This document shows positions 28,322 to 36,452 of a stretch of DNA of 64,000 nucleotides, piece by piece. The stretch lies in assembly GCF_000239855.1 (NCBI RefSeq), contig NZ_BADT01000104.1, forward strand, positions 22,412 to 86,411, in the 5' to 3' direction. The stretch comes from Pseudoalteromonas sp. BSi20652. GTDB lineage: Bacteria > Pseudomonadota > Gammaproteobacteria > Enterobacterales > Alteromonadaceae. A program made the position numbers and the translations under genes. How positions within the stretch are numbered: position 1 is the stretch's first letter; the number at the start of each line of letters is the position of its first letter. The notes under the pieces are model-generated. The model was not told where the DNA came from. It saw only the letters and a program-made list of their open reading frames with translations, and did not search any database.

Positions 28322-28483
28322 ATACCAATTCGCTTAATTAGGTGATCTATTTTTAGGGTGGAAAAACGTGTTGATAGCTAGGCAAAAAAATTCGCTATTA
28401 AATTGTTCTAAATAAGAATTTTTAACAAAGGTAACAACACGTTTAGCCCCGCAAAATGATTAAGTATTATTGCGGATTGGTAT
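28322..28483. mobile_element. MITE-like dispersed repeat element
   Basis: About 162 bases without coding capacity, bounded by imperfect terminal inverted repeats: TACCAATTCGC at the left and GCGGATTGGTA at the right (10 of 11 pair). A perfect inner inverted repeat AAACGTGTTG (28364-28373) / CAACACGTTT (28435-28444) is present. The left-end sequence ATACCAATTCGCTTAATTA recurs at 52344-52362. It occupies the gap between pseH and the sugar operon. From memory, repeats of this type are common in Alteromonadales genomes; no transposase is encoded. Confidence 0.65.
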
Positions 28484-28568
28484 TTTTAACCATTATAATG
28501 AAATTTCGCTTACGCTCTAATAACTTATCGGCAATTTTAAGAAAAGGCTTAGGAAGAATAGATATTTT

Positions 28569-29048
28569 TTACAGAAGTGATTTTTTCATAAACAAACCAT
28601 GGTCAGTTTGCTTGCTAATTTCAAAACCCAATTTATTATAAGCAGAAATTGCGGGGATATTACCCTTATCGACACCCAGTATGATTTTTTCTATATGAAA
28701 GTTTTTAGCTAAGTAATCTGCACTTGTAGAAATAACCTCAGCTGCAACACCTTTACCACGCCACTTAGCCTCTCCTAATAAAATCCCCATCGTTGCAGTT
28801 TTATTAACTAAATCTATAGGCTCATACTTTATATTGCCGATATGCTCACCATCAGCAAAAATACCCAACAAAATAGCTGCTGGGTCTTCATTTTTAGTTT
28901 TTATGTAATCTTTCAATTCGTCTAAAGATGACGATGTATAGCAAATAAACTCTTTAGCTTTACTATCGTCAAACCAGCTGAGATATCTATTTGAAGCATG
29001 AGCCTCAGTTAAGTGTGTAAGAACAAATCGTTTACTCTTAATCTGCAT
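28569..29048 (-). CDS. pseH: PseH-like GNAT acetyltransferase
   Basis: 159-aa GNAT acetyltransferase: RFVLTHLTEAHASNRYLSWF, the acetyl-CoA loop LGEAKWRGKGVAAEVI and C-terminal VDKGNIPAISAYNKLGFEIS. PseH adds acetyl (or another acyl) to the 4-amino group of the UDP-sugar after PseC. It lies 5 bases after the maf gene and is thus in the flaG-fliD-fliS operon rather than in the main sugar operon. Assignment as PseH rests on domain type and context. Confidence 0.85.
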   Translation of the reverse strand: MQIKSKRFVLTHLTEAHASNRYLSWFDDSKAKEFICYTSSSLDELKDYIKTKNEDPAAILLGIFADGEHIGNIKYEPIDLVNKTATMGILLGEAKWRGKGVAAEVISTSADYLAKNFHIEKIILGVDKGNIPAISAYNKLGFEISKQTDHGLFMKKSLL

Positions 29049-29053
29049 ATCTA

Positions 29054-31174
29054 CTAGCTCACCGATGGCTTTGAGTAGTCGAAGCTGTAATCGCTTAACT
29101 CATCCCAACGATCTCTGTATTGCTGTGGAGCGTCAGCAATAAAATCTCGCCAGAGTGTTTTAGCTTTTTCGTAGTAAGGCACAATCGTTTTCTCGTCGCC
29201 AAAGTTATAAAGTAGTGAAATAAGCACAGATGTAACATAAAGTGATTCACCTTCAAGCAACAAGAACAAGTGTGTGTATCGAGGATGGTTTTTAAATGAA
29301 AACAAATATCTTAAGCTTTCGAGTAACTGCTTCAAAGCCTCTTTTCTATTTAAAGTTGGTTTTTCCAGAATATCAGCCATTGTATTACACAACTGCTCAA
29401 ATTCATCAAAATCCAAATAATCAGTTAAACAAACATTTTCATCTAAACCTGAAAATGGCTGTTCTTTTATATGTTTAATGACTTCATTTTTAGAGAAGTT
29501 AAATTCTTCTAGTAAAATATCCTGTGATCTCAACGGCATGCTGCCTTTTACAGCCGAACCATCACTACAATTATAACAACTAATGTTAGCGTCTAATTTA
29601 GACTCTAAAAAACGCTCCATTTGCACTTTGCCTGTATGCATAAAGTGATCAGTAATTATATCTCCACCAAAATTACCAGGCACAATAAGCTCTCCACCCA
29701 TTTTCAGTGGTGCATGAATTGTTTTGCCTTCACCAGAGTAGTAATAACTTCCTTTTGAATGATGATGATTAGGATCTTTATAACCATTATCAGTACCAAA
29801 CAAATAAATATTTTTAAACTCCATACTGCCAAAGAAACTAAGTGCAGTATTACCAACTAATGGGTTGCTATAGCCAATCGTTGTCGTAATACGATTGTTT
29901 TTTAAAAACTCTGAAATATGAAATAAAGAGGTACCCGCTTCATTACCTTTCAAAGCCACTCCACACCAACCAAACAAATCAAGTACATTAGGGTACATTA
30001 CATTTAGAACAAGTAAGTTTATTTTTTGGCGTGTCTTTTCTGGAATAAATGCAGTTAAAAAGTCTTCTGTTGCTTTTGTTCTTTCAAGTGCGACATGAAA
30101 ATCTGGTGTTATACCTTGCTTTAATAATGATGTAGTCGCTGAATTACACGCAACGATAATAACCTTATCTTTTAGCTTTTTAATCGTATCAATATCGTTA
30201 TCTAATGAAGGGCCATTCGCTACAATAAAAATAGGATACTGATTGTATTTATCAACAATTTTTTGCGAAGGTTTAAAAAGATTAATGTTTTTTTCTGAGT
30301 TATTAACAGTATGGGCTATACTCAATAATGCATCATCAAAAAACCCCCAGCCCATAAAGAATTGATGAAAGTTATCTTTAAATTCAGCAATGAGCTTATT
30401 TACTGACTCAGAAGGATAATGTTGAAAAAATAATGCACTTGCTACGCTAAAAGCACCAATATCGTTTGCTCTATTGTACAAGGCTTCATACATTTCTTGT
30501 TCTGGCACACCAATAGAAAAATATAGATAGCTGCCAGATTCATCTACTTTATTGAGGAAGCTAGCCCAGTCAAGCGTGAATAAACTCGCAAAAAAATAGT
30601 CTTCATTAGGTTCAAAAATACTAATATAGGCGGCATTAAAGTTATCAAAAAAACTCTCCAAATAATAACCTAAACCTACACCAAAAATAATTGCACTGGG
30701 TACATATTCAGCGAGCCCGTTAGATTTGTCTAAATCACGCTGGGCTTCGTTATAAATTGAACCAATATCAGCCATCAAATCTATATGAATGAAGTTTGTT
30801 TCATTTTTTATGAACTCTAACTGAGTATGATCGACCTTTCCTAATATTGGGTTTTCTAACATACTTTTAATTTGTTCACTAGATTGGAAGTGTGGGTCCT
30901 CACTATAAATAGGAACACCAGTGTCATAATCAACAAAATTAGCTGAGCCATTTGGGTTTAGGAATAAATTAAATTTACTGCTTGGCTGATGTGAACTAAA
31001 TTTCTCAGCAATATCAGGGAAATACTTTTTAAACGCTACAATATTATTTTCAAAAATAACATTCGCTTTTTCTACAAAAGCGTCTTCATTTTGTTGTTTT
31101 TTGGAAATCGAATTCAGGGTTACTTCAATCTCGTTTATGGACTTTTGAGCTTCGCGCAGATCATTTTTAGACAT
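29054..31174 (-). CDS. maf: Maf-type motility accessory factor (flagellin nonulosonic acid transferase)
   Basis: 706-aa protein of the DUF115/6-hydroxymethylpterin pyrophosphokinase MptE-like family. The central catalytic-type segment is PIFIVANGPSLDNDIDTIKK, followed by VIIVACNSATTSLLKQGITP and DFHVALERT. IYLFGTDNGYKDPNHHH follows further on. In Aeromonas and Campylobacter, Maf proteins attach nonulosonic acids to Ser/Thr of flagellin. There are no signal peptide or membrane segments, so it acts in the cytoplasm before export. It overlaps the FliT-like gene by 8 bases and precedes pseH. Confidence 0.93.
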   Translation of the reverse strand: MSKNDLREAQKSINEIEVTLNSISKKQQNEDAFVEKANVIFENNIVAFKKYFPDIAEKFSSHQPSSKFNLFLNPNGSANFVDYDTGVPIYSEDPHFQSSEQIKSMLENPILGKVDHTQLEFIKNETNFIHIDLMADIGSIYNEAQRDLDKSNGLAEYVPSAIIFGVGLGYYLESFFDNFNAAYISIFEPNEDYFFASLFTLDWASFLNKVDESGSYLYFSIGVPEQEMYEALYNRANDIGAFSVASALFFQHYPSESVNKLIAEFKDNFHQFFMGWGFFDDALLSIAHTVNNSEKNINLFKPSQKIVDKYNQYPIFIVANGPSLDNDIDTIKKLKDKVIIVACNSATTSLLKQGITPDFHVALERTKATEDFLTAFIPEKTRQKINLLVLNVMYPNVLDLFGWCGVALKGNEAGTSLFHISEFLKNNRITTTIGYSNPLVGNTALSFFGSMEFKNIYLFGTDNGYKDPNHHHSKGSYYYSGEGKTIHAPLKMGGELIVPGNFGGDIITDHFMHTGKVQMERFLESKLDANISCYNCSDGSAVKGSMPLRSQDILLEEFNFSKNEVIKHIKEQPFSGLDENVCLTDYLDFDEFEQLCNTMADILEKPTLNRKEALKQLLESLRYLFSFKNHPRYTHLFLLLEGESLYVTSVLISLLYNFGDEKTIVPYYEKAKTLWRDFIADAPQQYRDRWDELSDYSFDYSKPSVS

Positions 31175-31442
31175 GTGTATATTTCTTAAGGTTTTTTTGA
31201 TTTTTATTGAACTGGGTAATATTTTTATGAACCTGTTTTTTACTAAAATCGACTTTATTAACTATGAAACGATGCCTTTCAACAATAGACTGTAAATGAA
31301 CAATATTTTCATTTAAAAGAGCTTTGTCCATGCTCTGTATGTTTTCTAGTAATTGTTTATCTAATTTTGTTGCGAGTTCTAAATCTTCACTATTAATTGC
31401 GCCCTCTAACAGTTCGATTAACAATTCAAGCTTATCCTGCAT
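31167..31442 (-). CDS. FliT-like small flagellar chaperone
   Basis: About 91-aa helical, charged protein (MQDKLELLIELLEGAINSED ... KNQKNLKKYTHV). Its position directly after fliS, its size and its helical character match FliT, the chaperone of FliD. The sequence itself is too diverged to prove it. ATG at 31440-31442 lies inside the end of fliS (11-base overlap), so translation is probably coupled. It overlaps maf by 8 bases. Confidence 0.65.
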   Translation of the reverse strand: MQDKLELLIELLEGAINSEDLELATKLDKQLLENIQSMDKALLNENIVHLQSIVERHRFIVNKVDFSKKQVHKNITQFNKNQKNLKKYTHV

Positions 31443-31860
31443 GTGCGTTAATACCATTTTCAGACAAAGTTTTTTCTCTTACCTCGTATGGAATTTCATC
31501 CCATGCTGATTTTATCTCTTTTAATAAGTTAGAAACCTCAGTGACGATTTCAGGATCGTTTTTTATACTAGCATCTAAGAGACGATCAACCATATAGCTA
31601 TATAACGAATATAAGTTATCTGAAACATCACCACCAGCGTCAAAATCAAGACAGCCGCGTAAAGCACTAATAATTGCTGATGCTCTTGAAATGTGTTCAC
31701 TCTTAGCTTCTAGATGCTTTTTCTCAATGGCAACTTTTGCTAAAACCATCTTTTCTATCGCACCAGACATCAACATTTGAATAATTTCATATCTATCAGC
31801 ACCAGCAACTTGGGTTTTAAGTGCTTCTTTTTGATAGTTTTTTACTTTAGCATTATACAT
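31432..31860 (-). CDS. fliS: FliS, flagellin export chaperone
   Basis: 142-aa helical chaperone that binds the C-terminal end of flagellin in the cytoplasm and stops premature polymerisation. Signature pieces are YQKEALKTQVAGADRYEIIQ, LMSGAIEKMVLAK, LRGCLDFDAGGDVSDNLYSL and YSYMVDRLLDASIKND. It lies between fliD and the FliT-like gene. The only notable feature is the tight link to maf and pseH downstream, which pairs flagellin delivery with glycosylation. Confidence 0.96.
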   Translation of the reverse strand: MYNAKVKNYQKEALKTQVAGADRYEIIQMLMSGAIEKMVLAKVAIEKKHLEAKSEHISRASAIISALRGCLDFDAGGDVSDNLYSLYSYMVDRLLDASIKNDPEIVTEVSNLLKEIKSAWDEIPYEVREKTLSENGINAHAG

Positions 31861-31903
31861 AATTCACCTATTCTATATGAGTACTTATTCGATTCTTAAA
31901 TGT

Positions 31904-33310
31904 TTAGTTATCTGAACGAGTAAACCCTGGAAGACTTGCCAATTGTGCGCTTAAGTAGGTTTGAGTTGATTGCATTTGAGCAAGTAACACATCTAAACCA
32001 GCATACTGTTCACGCAGCCTTGCCTCCAAAGATTCCATCCGGTACTGATGATTTTCAACATCATCCTCTAATTCCGATATTTGCCCATTCAAGCTATCTT
32101 CACGCTGCTTCATGATGCCATCGGAATCTATGTAGTTATTAAGCAACGTTTCAAACTTTGTGGCTATACCATTCTCACCAGCAAAAGCCTTGCCAATATC
32201 ATCAAAATTATTATCTAATGAATCATTCAAACTTCGAACTAAAGATGACTTTTCTAAGTAACCCTCTTTGTTAACGCCAATGCCTATATCGAAAATACTC
32301 TCAAATGGTCCTGCATCTGTTAAATTGGTAGACAATGCATTAACGAGCTGTGAACTCAAAGAACGAATAGTAGAATCGCTATTTAGTGGTTTACCCACGC
32401 GCGATTGAAACCCTAATTGACCAATAACGTTGTTATAATTTGTAATTAATTCATCAACTAACGTTGTTGCGCTATCTCGGTCAAAATCAACTGAGAGCTT
32501 AGCTATTTCACCATCAACGCTTGCGCGTTTAGCGGTAATAGTCATGTCTTGTACGGCATCTTTGAATGTATTTGTATCATTAGTTATAGTGATACCGTCA
32601 ACTTTTATTACGGCATCATTTGCGGTGTTTTCTGCAGCTATACCAATACCGCCAGCACCACCGGCATTTGCTACAGTGGATACACTATCAAGTTCAGCGT
32701 TATCATTAGTAATAACAAGATCGTTTCCAGTGCCTGTTACTGTAGAAGTCAAAACTAGCTTTGCTTCTGTACCCGTGTTAATAATATTTGCTGTAACACC
32801 AAAATTACTATCAGAGCTATTTATCGCATCACGTAAATCAGAAAGAGTAGCGCCTGCATCCAAGGTTAAATCGAAAGTTTTATCTGTGCCTGCTGAAAAA
32901 GATAACGTACCACCTGAAGCGCTTACAACATCTTCATTAGTAGCAAATAACCCATCTTCAGATAATGCTCTACTACCTTGAGCAATTGCAACCACCTCTA
33001 TTTTAAAATCACCTGGTGTTATATCTGAGGTAGGTGTAACAGAGATAAGATCTCCATCATCACTTGTTGGCTGGGTTATATTAGCAACTCGTTTGTTGAA
33101 ATTATCTGGATCAGCTAATTTTTCAATTGTATCCTGTAACTGCGATAAAGCAGATTTAACTTCACCAATTGCAGATAACTCGACCTGAAGCGCCTCATCC
33201 TTCGCCGCAAAGGCATTCATTTTAGGTACATTTTCTGCGTCAACTGAAGCCGAAATAATACTTTCCAAATCAAGACCTGAACCAATACCCGCAGATGTAA
33301 TAAGAGGCAT
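31904..33310 (-). CDS. fliD: FliD, flagellar filament cap protein
   Basis: 468-aa cap protein needed for flagellin polymerisation at the filament tip. The N-terminal FliD_N domain (about 8-105: ITSAGIGSGLDLESIISASV) and C-terminal FliD_C domain (about 230-455: SRVGKPLNSDSTIRSLSSQL, then a coiled coil VENHQYRMESLEARLREQYA and LLAQMQSTQTYLSAQLASLP) are typical. A centre with Ala/Gly/Thr-rich repeats replaces surface domains. It lies 27 bases after flaG and 43 before fliS. Confidence 0.96.
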   Translation of the reverse strand: MPLITSAGIGSGLDLESIISASVDAENVPKMNAFAAKDEALQVELSAIGEVKSALSQLQDTIEKLADPDNFNKRVANITQPTSDDGDLISVTPTSDITPGDFKIEVVAIAQGSRALSEDGLFATNEDVVSASGGTLSFSAGTDKTFDLTLDAGATLSDLRDAINSSDSNFGVTANIINTGTEAKLVLTSTVTGTGNDLVITNDNAELDSVSTVANAGGAGGIGIAAENTANDAVIKVDGITITNDTNTFKDAVQDMTITAKRASVDGEIAKLSVDFDRDSATTLVDELITNYNNVIGQLGFQSRVGKPLNSDSTIRSLSSQLVNALSTNLTDAGPFESIFDIGIGVNKEGYLEKSSLVRSLNDSLDNNFDDIGKAFAGENGIATKFETLLNNYIDSDGIMKQREDSLNGQISELEDDVENHQYRMESLEARLREQYAGLDVLLAQMQSTQTYLSAQLASLPGFTRSDN

Positions 33311-33337
33311 AATATAATCCTAAATAGCTGAAACGGC

Positions 33338-33763
33338 TTAAACTGTTTTATTAAACAGTAAACCTTTATTAGTTAGTTTATCGGCAAATTCATCTAAAGC
33401 TTTAGCTATTTCCCTAAACTCTTCGGTAGGGATTTCTCTTATTATTTCATCGTTACTTTTATCAAGTACTTTAATAATAGGAAGATCTCCACCATCATCA
33501 AACTCAAATTTTAAGTTAGTTGATGTTAACGGGATATACTCATTTAGCCTTTCTAAATTTTCTTTTACTTCGACAAACAAATCTTTATCTTTTTTGCTTT
33601 CTTGATCTTCAAGATTTTGAGCATTTTTTAAATCAACAGCTTCTCTTGCTGTTAAACCCGTGCCCTTTTCAATTTTTTCTTCTTTTACTGCATCTTTAAT
33701 AATAGATGTATTTACAACACTAAGCCCATCTATCGTTTTTTGTGTAGAGTTTAAATCAATCAT
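33338..33763 (-). CDS. flaG: FlaG family flagellar protein
   Basis: About 141-aa FlaG protein. The conserved C-terminal domain (about 65-130) has LKFEFDDGGDLPIIKVLDKS, DEIIREIPTEEF and KGLLFNKTV. FlaG affects filament length in Campylobacter and Pseudomonas; its exact role is unclear. ATG at 33761-33763 (MIDLNSTQK) is preferred over the longer in-frame start at 33805, since the extra 14 residues are not family-like. It heads the flaG-fliD-fliS-fliT-maf-pseH run. Confidence 0.9.
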   Translation of the reverse strand: MIDLNSTQKTIDGLSVVNTSIIKDAVKEEKIEKGTGLTAREAVDLKNAQNLEDQESKKDKDLFVEVKENLERLNEYIPLTSTNLKFEFDDGGDLPIIKVLDKSNDEIIREIPTEEFREIAKALDEFADKLTNKGLLFNKTV

Positions 33764-33791
33764 CTCGGCTACCCTCGAAACATATAATAAG

Positions 33792-33840
33792 ACTATAAGC
33801 CACATTTAAACTATTTGCTTAGTCTAAAGTGGCTCATAGT
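33792..33840 (-). terminator. long hairpin downstream of flagellin 1
   Basis: ACTATAAGCCACATTTAAACT (33792-33812, written in two arms with an 8-base loop) pairs with the 33821-33840 arm over about 20 positions with few mismatches. It is located 10 bases after the flagellin stop on the minus strand. A typical strong stem that ends and protects an abundant flagellin mRNA. No long U-tract. Confidence 0.65.
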
Positions 33841-33849
33841 TCAAATCAA

Positions 33850-34818
33850 TTAACCTAAAAGCGATAGCGCTGCTTGTGGACGCTGATTTGCTTGGCTTAA
33901 AATTGTTTGACTAGCCTGTTGTAAGATCTGCATCTTAGTTAAGTTAGCTGTTTCTTGCGCAAAATCAGTATCTTGAATTCGTGATTTAGCAGCTGATAAG
34001 TTTTCAGATATATTTGATTGGTTACGAATCGTTGATTGGAAACGGTTTTGAACCGCACCTAGCTCGGCACGTTTTTTATCAACTACAGCGATAAGAGAAT
34101 CCATGCCTGCAAATATTACTTGTGCATTTGCTTGGCTAGATACACTAATAGCTGTCGCTCTAAATGATGCTGCGAAAGTATCCGTAGTGAGAGCAGCACC
34201 ACCAATGTCTGATGCACCTTCAGCAAGACCTGATAAGCGGTTTCCAGTTACAGCACTTGCCACTACAGCAATACCTGACATTGTAAAGCCACCATTTGCA
34301 GATACACTGTTAACTGCAGCAGTAGCACCTACATTTTGCATACTAAAACCAATAGTTTGAACAGCGTCCGCACCAACTTGAAATTGAGCATCATAACTAC
34401 CGTCTAACAGATTTTGGCCACCGAATGTTGTATCTTCTGCAACACGGTTTACTTCTGATGATAGTGAACGAATCTCTTCTTGAATCGCTAAACGATCTTC
34501 ATCAGTATTCGAGCCATTTGATGCTTGTTGAGCAAGTGTACGGATACGTTGAAACATTGACGTTACTTCGTCAAGTGCACCCTCAGCAGTTTGTGCGAGT
34601 GAAATACCATCGTTAGCATTTCGATTACCCTGATCCAAACCATTAACTTGTGATGTTAAACGGTTTGAAATCTGCATACCTGCAGCATCATCTTTTGCAC
34701 TGTTTATACGCATACCTGATGATAAACGCTGAAATGATGTATCTAATGCATTACTTGATTTGCTTAATTGTCTTTGTGCGTTCAAAGAACTCACATTACT
34801 GTTTACATATAAAGCCAT
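33850..34818 (-). CDS. flagellin (copy 1)
   Basis: 322-aa filament subunit. N-terminal D0/D1 region (ALYVNSNVSSLNAQRQLSKS, INSAKDDAAGMQISNRLTSQ, NANDGISLAQTAEGALDEVT) and C-terminal region (AAKSRIQDTDFAQETANLTK, ILSQANQRPQAALSLLG) are canonical. The short centre has many Ser/Thr residues that could take sugar. It is over 90 percent similar by eye to the copy at 36453-37421. It lies behind a sigma-28 promoter. A SD (GGAGG) precedes the ATG. Confidence 0.97.
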   Translation of the reverse strand: MALYVNSNVSSLNAQRQLSKSSNALDTSFQRLSSGMRINSAKDDAAGMQISNRLTSQVNGLDQGNRNANDGISLAQTAEGALDEVTSMFQRIRTLAQQASNGSNTDEDRLAIQEEIRSLSSEVNRVAEDTTFGGQNLLDGSYDAQFQVGADAVQTIGFSMQNVGATAAVNSVSANGGFTMSGIAVVASAVTGNRLSGLAEGASDIGGAALTTDTFAASFRATAISVSSQANAQVIFAGMDSLIAVVDKKRAELGAVQNRFQSTIRNQSNISENLSAAKSRIQDTDFAQETANLTKMQILQQASQTILSQANQRPQAALSLLG

Positions 34819-34918
34819 GATAGCCTCCGCTTCAAAGTTCGATGGATTACAACGGGATACCCCTACCCTGTTATAATCCGAGTATTTAGAGTACTGGATT
34901 TTTAGTCCTCTAAGTCAT

Positions 34919-34945
34919 TTATCGCCCATTAAAGCAAAAGCTTTA
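34919..34945 (-). promoter_or_regulatory. sigma-28 (FliA) promoter of flagellin 1
   Basis: Minus-strand TAAA, 15 bases, then GGCGATAA: matches TAAA-N15-GCCGATAA with a single mismatch. About 100 bases upstream of the flagellin ATG, giving a leader with a stem-rich centre. Confidence 0.8.
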
Positions 34946-34983
34946 GCTTTATTTGTATTTAATTTTTACTAACCTTAACTTTA

Positions 34984-35955
34984 TTAACCCTGAAGTAAAC
35001 TAAGTGCCGCCTGAGGGCGCTGATTCGCCTGCCCTAAAATAGTTTGACTTGCCTGTTGTAAAATCTGGTTTTTAGTTAAGTTAGCAGTTTCCATAGCAAA
35101 ATCAGCATCTTTGATACGCGATTTAGCAGCAGATAAGTTTTCAGAAATATTTGCTTGGTTACGAATCGTTGACTGGAAGCGGTTTTGTACTGCACCTAAT
35201 TCTGAACGTTTCTTATCAACAACAGCAATCATTGCATCCATACCAGCGAAAACTAATTGTGCATTAACTTGACTTGAAACACTTATATTACTTGCAATAA
35301 ATGTTGCCGCAAAAGTATCTGTTGCTAAAGCAACTCCACCAATATCAGATACGCCTTCAGCTAACCCTGATAGGCGCTGGCCTGAAACAGCACTTGCGAT
35401 ACCTGCGATACCTGACAAAGTAAACCCACCATTAGCTGATACGCTATTAACTGCAGCAGTCGCACCAACATTTTGCATGCTAAAACCAATTGTTTGGACT
35501 GCGTCGGCACCTATTTGAAAGCTTGCTGAGTAACTACCATCAAGCAAATTCTGGCCACCAAATGTTGTATCTGTAGCAATACGATTTACTTCATCTGATA
35601 ATTGACGTATTTCTTCTTGAATAGCTAGGCGATCTTCGTCAGTATTTGAACCATTTGAAGCTTGTTGTGCAAGCGTTCGAATACGTTGAAATGTAGAGGT
35701 AATTTCATCCATTGCACCTTCTGCCGTTTGAGCTAGAGAGATACCATCATTTGCATTTCGATTACCTTGATTCAAACCCAATATTTGCGACTGCAGTCGA
35801 TCAGATATTTGCAAACCAGCAGCATCATCTGCTGCGCTATTAATGCGAAGGCCTGAAGAAAGGCGTTTAAAAGACGTATCTAAATCACCACCGCTTCTAT
35901 CAAGCTGTCTTTGTGCATTGAGTGCACTTACATTGGTATTAACATATAAAGCCAT
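34984..35955 (-). CDS. flagellin (copy 2)
   Basis: 323-aa flagellin, the most diverged of the three tandem copies (for example SGGDLDTSFKRL, SYSASFQIGADAVQTIGFSM, SRIKDADFAMETANLTKNQI, end SLLQG). All D0/D1 motifs are conserved. Unlike copies 1 and 3, no sigma-28 element could be found in its upstream region, suggesting different control or low expression. The 497-base upstream gap is unusually long. Confidence 0.96.
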   Translation of the reverse strand: MALYVNTNVSALNAQRQLDRSGGDLDTSFKRLSSGLRINSAADDAAGLQISDRLQSQILGLNQGNRNANDGISLAQTAEGAMDEITSTFQRIRTLAQQASNGSNTDEDRLAIQEEIRQLSDEVNRIATDTTFGGQNLLDGSYSASFQIGADAVQTIGFSMQNVGATAAVNSVSANGGFTLSGIAGIASAVSGQRLSGLAEGVSDIGGVALATDTFAATFIASNISVSSQVNAQLVFAGMDAMIAVVDKKRSELGAVQNRFQSTIRNQANISENLSAAKSRIKDADFAMETANLTKNQILQQASQTILGQANQRPQAALSLLQG

Positions 35956-36074
35956 AATATACTCTCTTCTTATCTGTCAAAGTTAAGTCACTGTCTCGTT
36001 TAAAGAAAGTGGATATTTGACAAAGTGACTAGATATGTAGGCGCTATTTTCTGCCTAGGGGCAGCTATCTGCCA

Positions 36075-36103
36075 CTTTGTAAGTTAATAATAAACTTACA
36101 AAG
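36075..36103. repeat. inverted repeat upstream of flagellin 2
   Basis: CTTTGTAAGTT at 36075-36085 pairs with the reverse arm ending AACTTACAAAG at 36103, with a 7-base AT loop. Too far from a gene end to be a simple terminator for copy 3; might be an operator or leader structure of copy 2. Confidence 0.45.
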
Positions 36104-36220
36104 ATATTAGCAAGCATTAGGCCAACTTTAATTCAAAGGTTATTAAAGATCGATGTTTCGTTGTGTGGTGTGTTCTGATTTAAAATTGGGCAGGTAAAGG
36201 CAGTAGTTGTATAATAAAGA

Positions 36221-36245
36221 AATAAGGCCCGTTAAGGGCCTTATT
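36221..36245. terminator. bidirectional-type hairpin AATAAGGCCC/GGGCCTTATT
   Basis: Perfect 10-bp stem with a GTTAA loop, flanked by A-rich and T-rich sequence on both sides. In the minus direction it would end transcripts running past flagellin 3; in the plus direction there is no gene to end. Confidence 0.65.
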
Positions 36246-36365
36246 ATTTGATAAGTTTGAGAGCGGGTAACTGACATAAACTAATGGCATAGTTTATGCT
36301 AGTAAATATATGTTCTACAAATGTTAGAACGATTTGGATTAAGGCCTCCGCTGGCAAAATCCTAT

Positions 36366-36401
36366 AGCGCCTTTGTTAATACCCCATTAAGCAAAGGCGC
36401 T
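36366..36401 (-). terminator. stem-loop in 3' region of flagellin 3
   Basis: AGCGCCTTTG at 36366-36375 pairs exactly with CAAAGGCGCT at 36392-36401 around a 16-base loop, some 50 bases after the flagellin stop. Probably a terminator or RNA-stabilising stem. Confidence 0.6.
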
Positions 36402-36452
36402 TTCATTTCTTCTTCGTCAATACTTTGACTAATCTAATTATAAACCTTTCTA

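Larger units (their letters stand above)
35956..36452. other. 497-base gap between flagellin copies 2 and 3
   Basis: No convincing gene. It holds three strong inverted repeats: 36075-36103, 36221-36245 and 36366-36401 (listed separately or described). The first (CTTTGTAAGTT / AACTTACAAAG type) lies about 120 bases upstream of copy 2 and may be in its leader or operator. A small transcript from this region cannot be excluded. Confidence 0.45.

Noticed and set aside
32544-32981. 145-aa open frame opposite fliD
   Set aside because: Antisense of the Ala/Thr/Val-rich repeats of FliD; no RBS and no motif.
36042-36066. sigma-54 promoter for flagellin 2 (GTGGCAGATAGCTGCC)
   Set aside because: GG and GC are 9 bases apart, not 10; sigma-54 is intolerant of this spacing.
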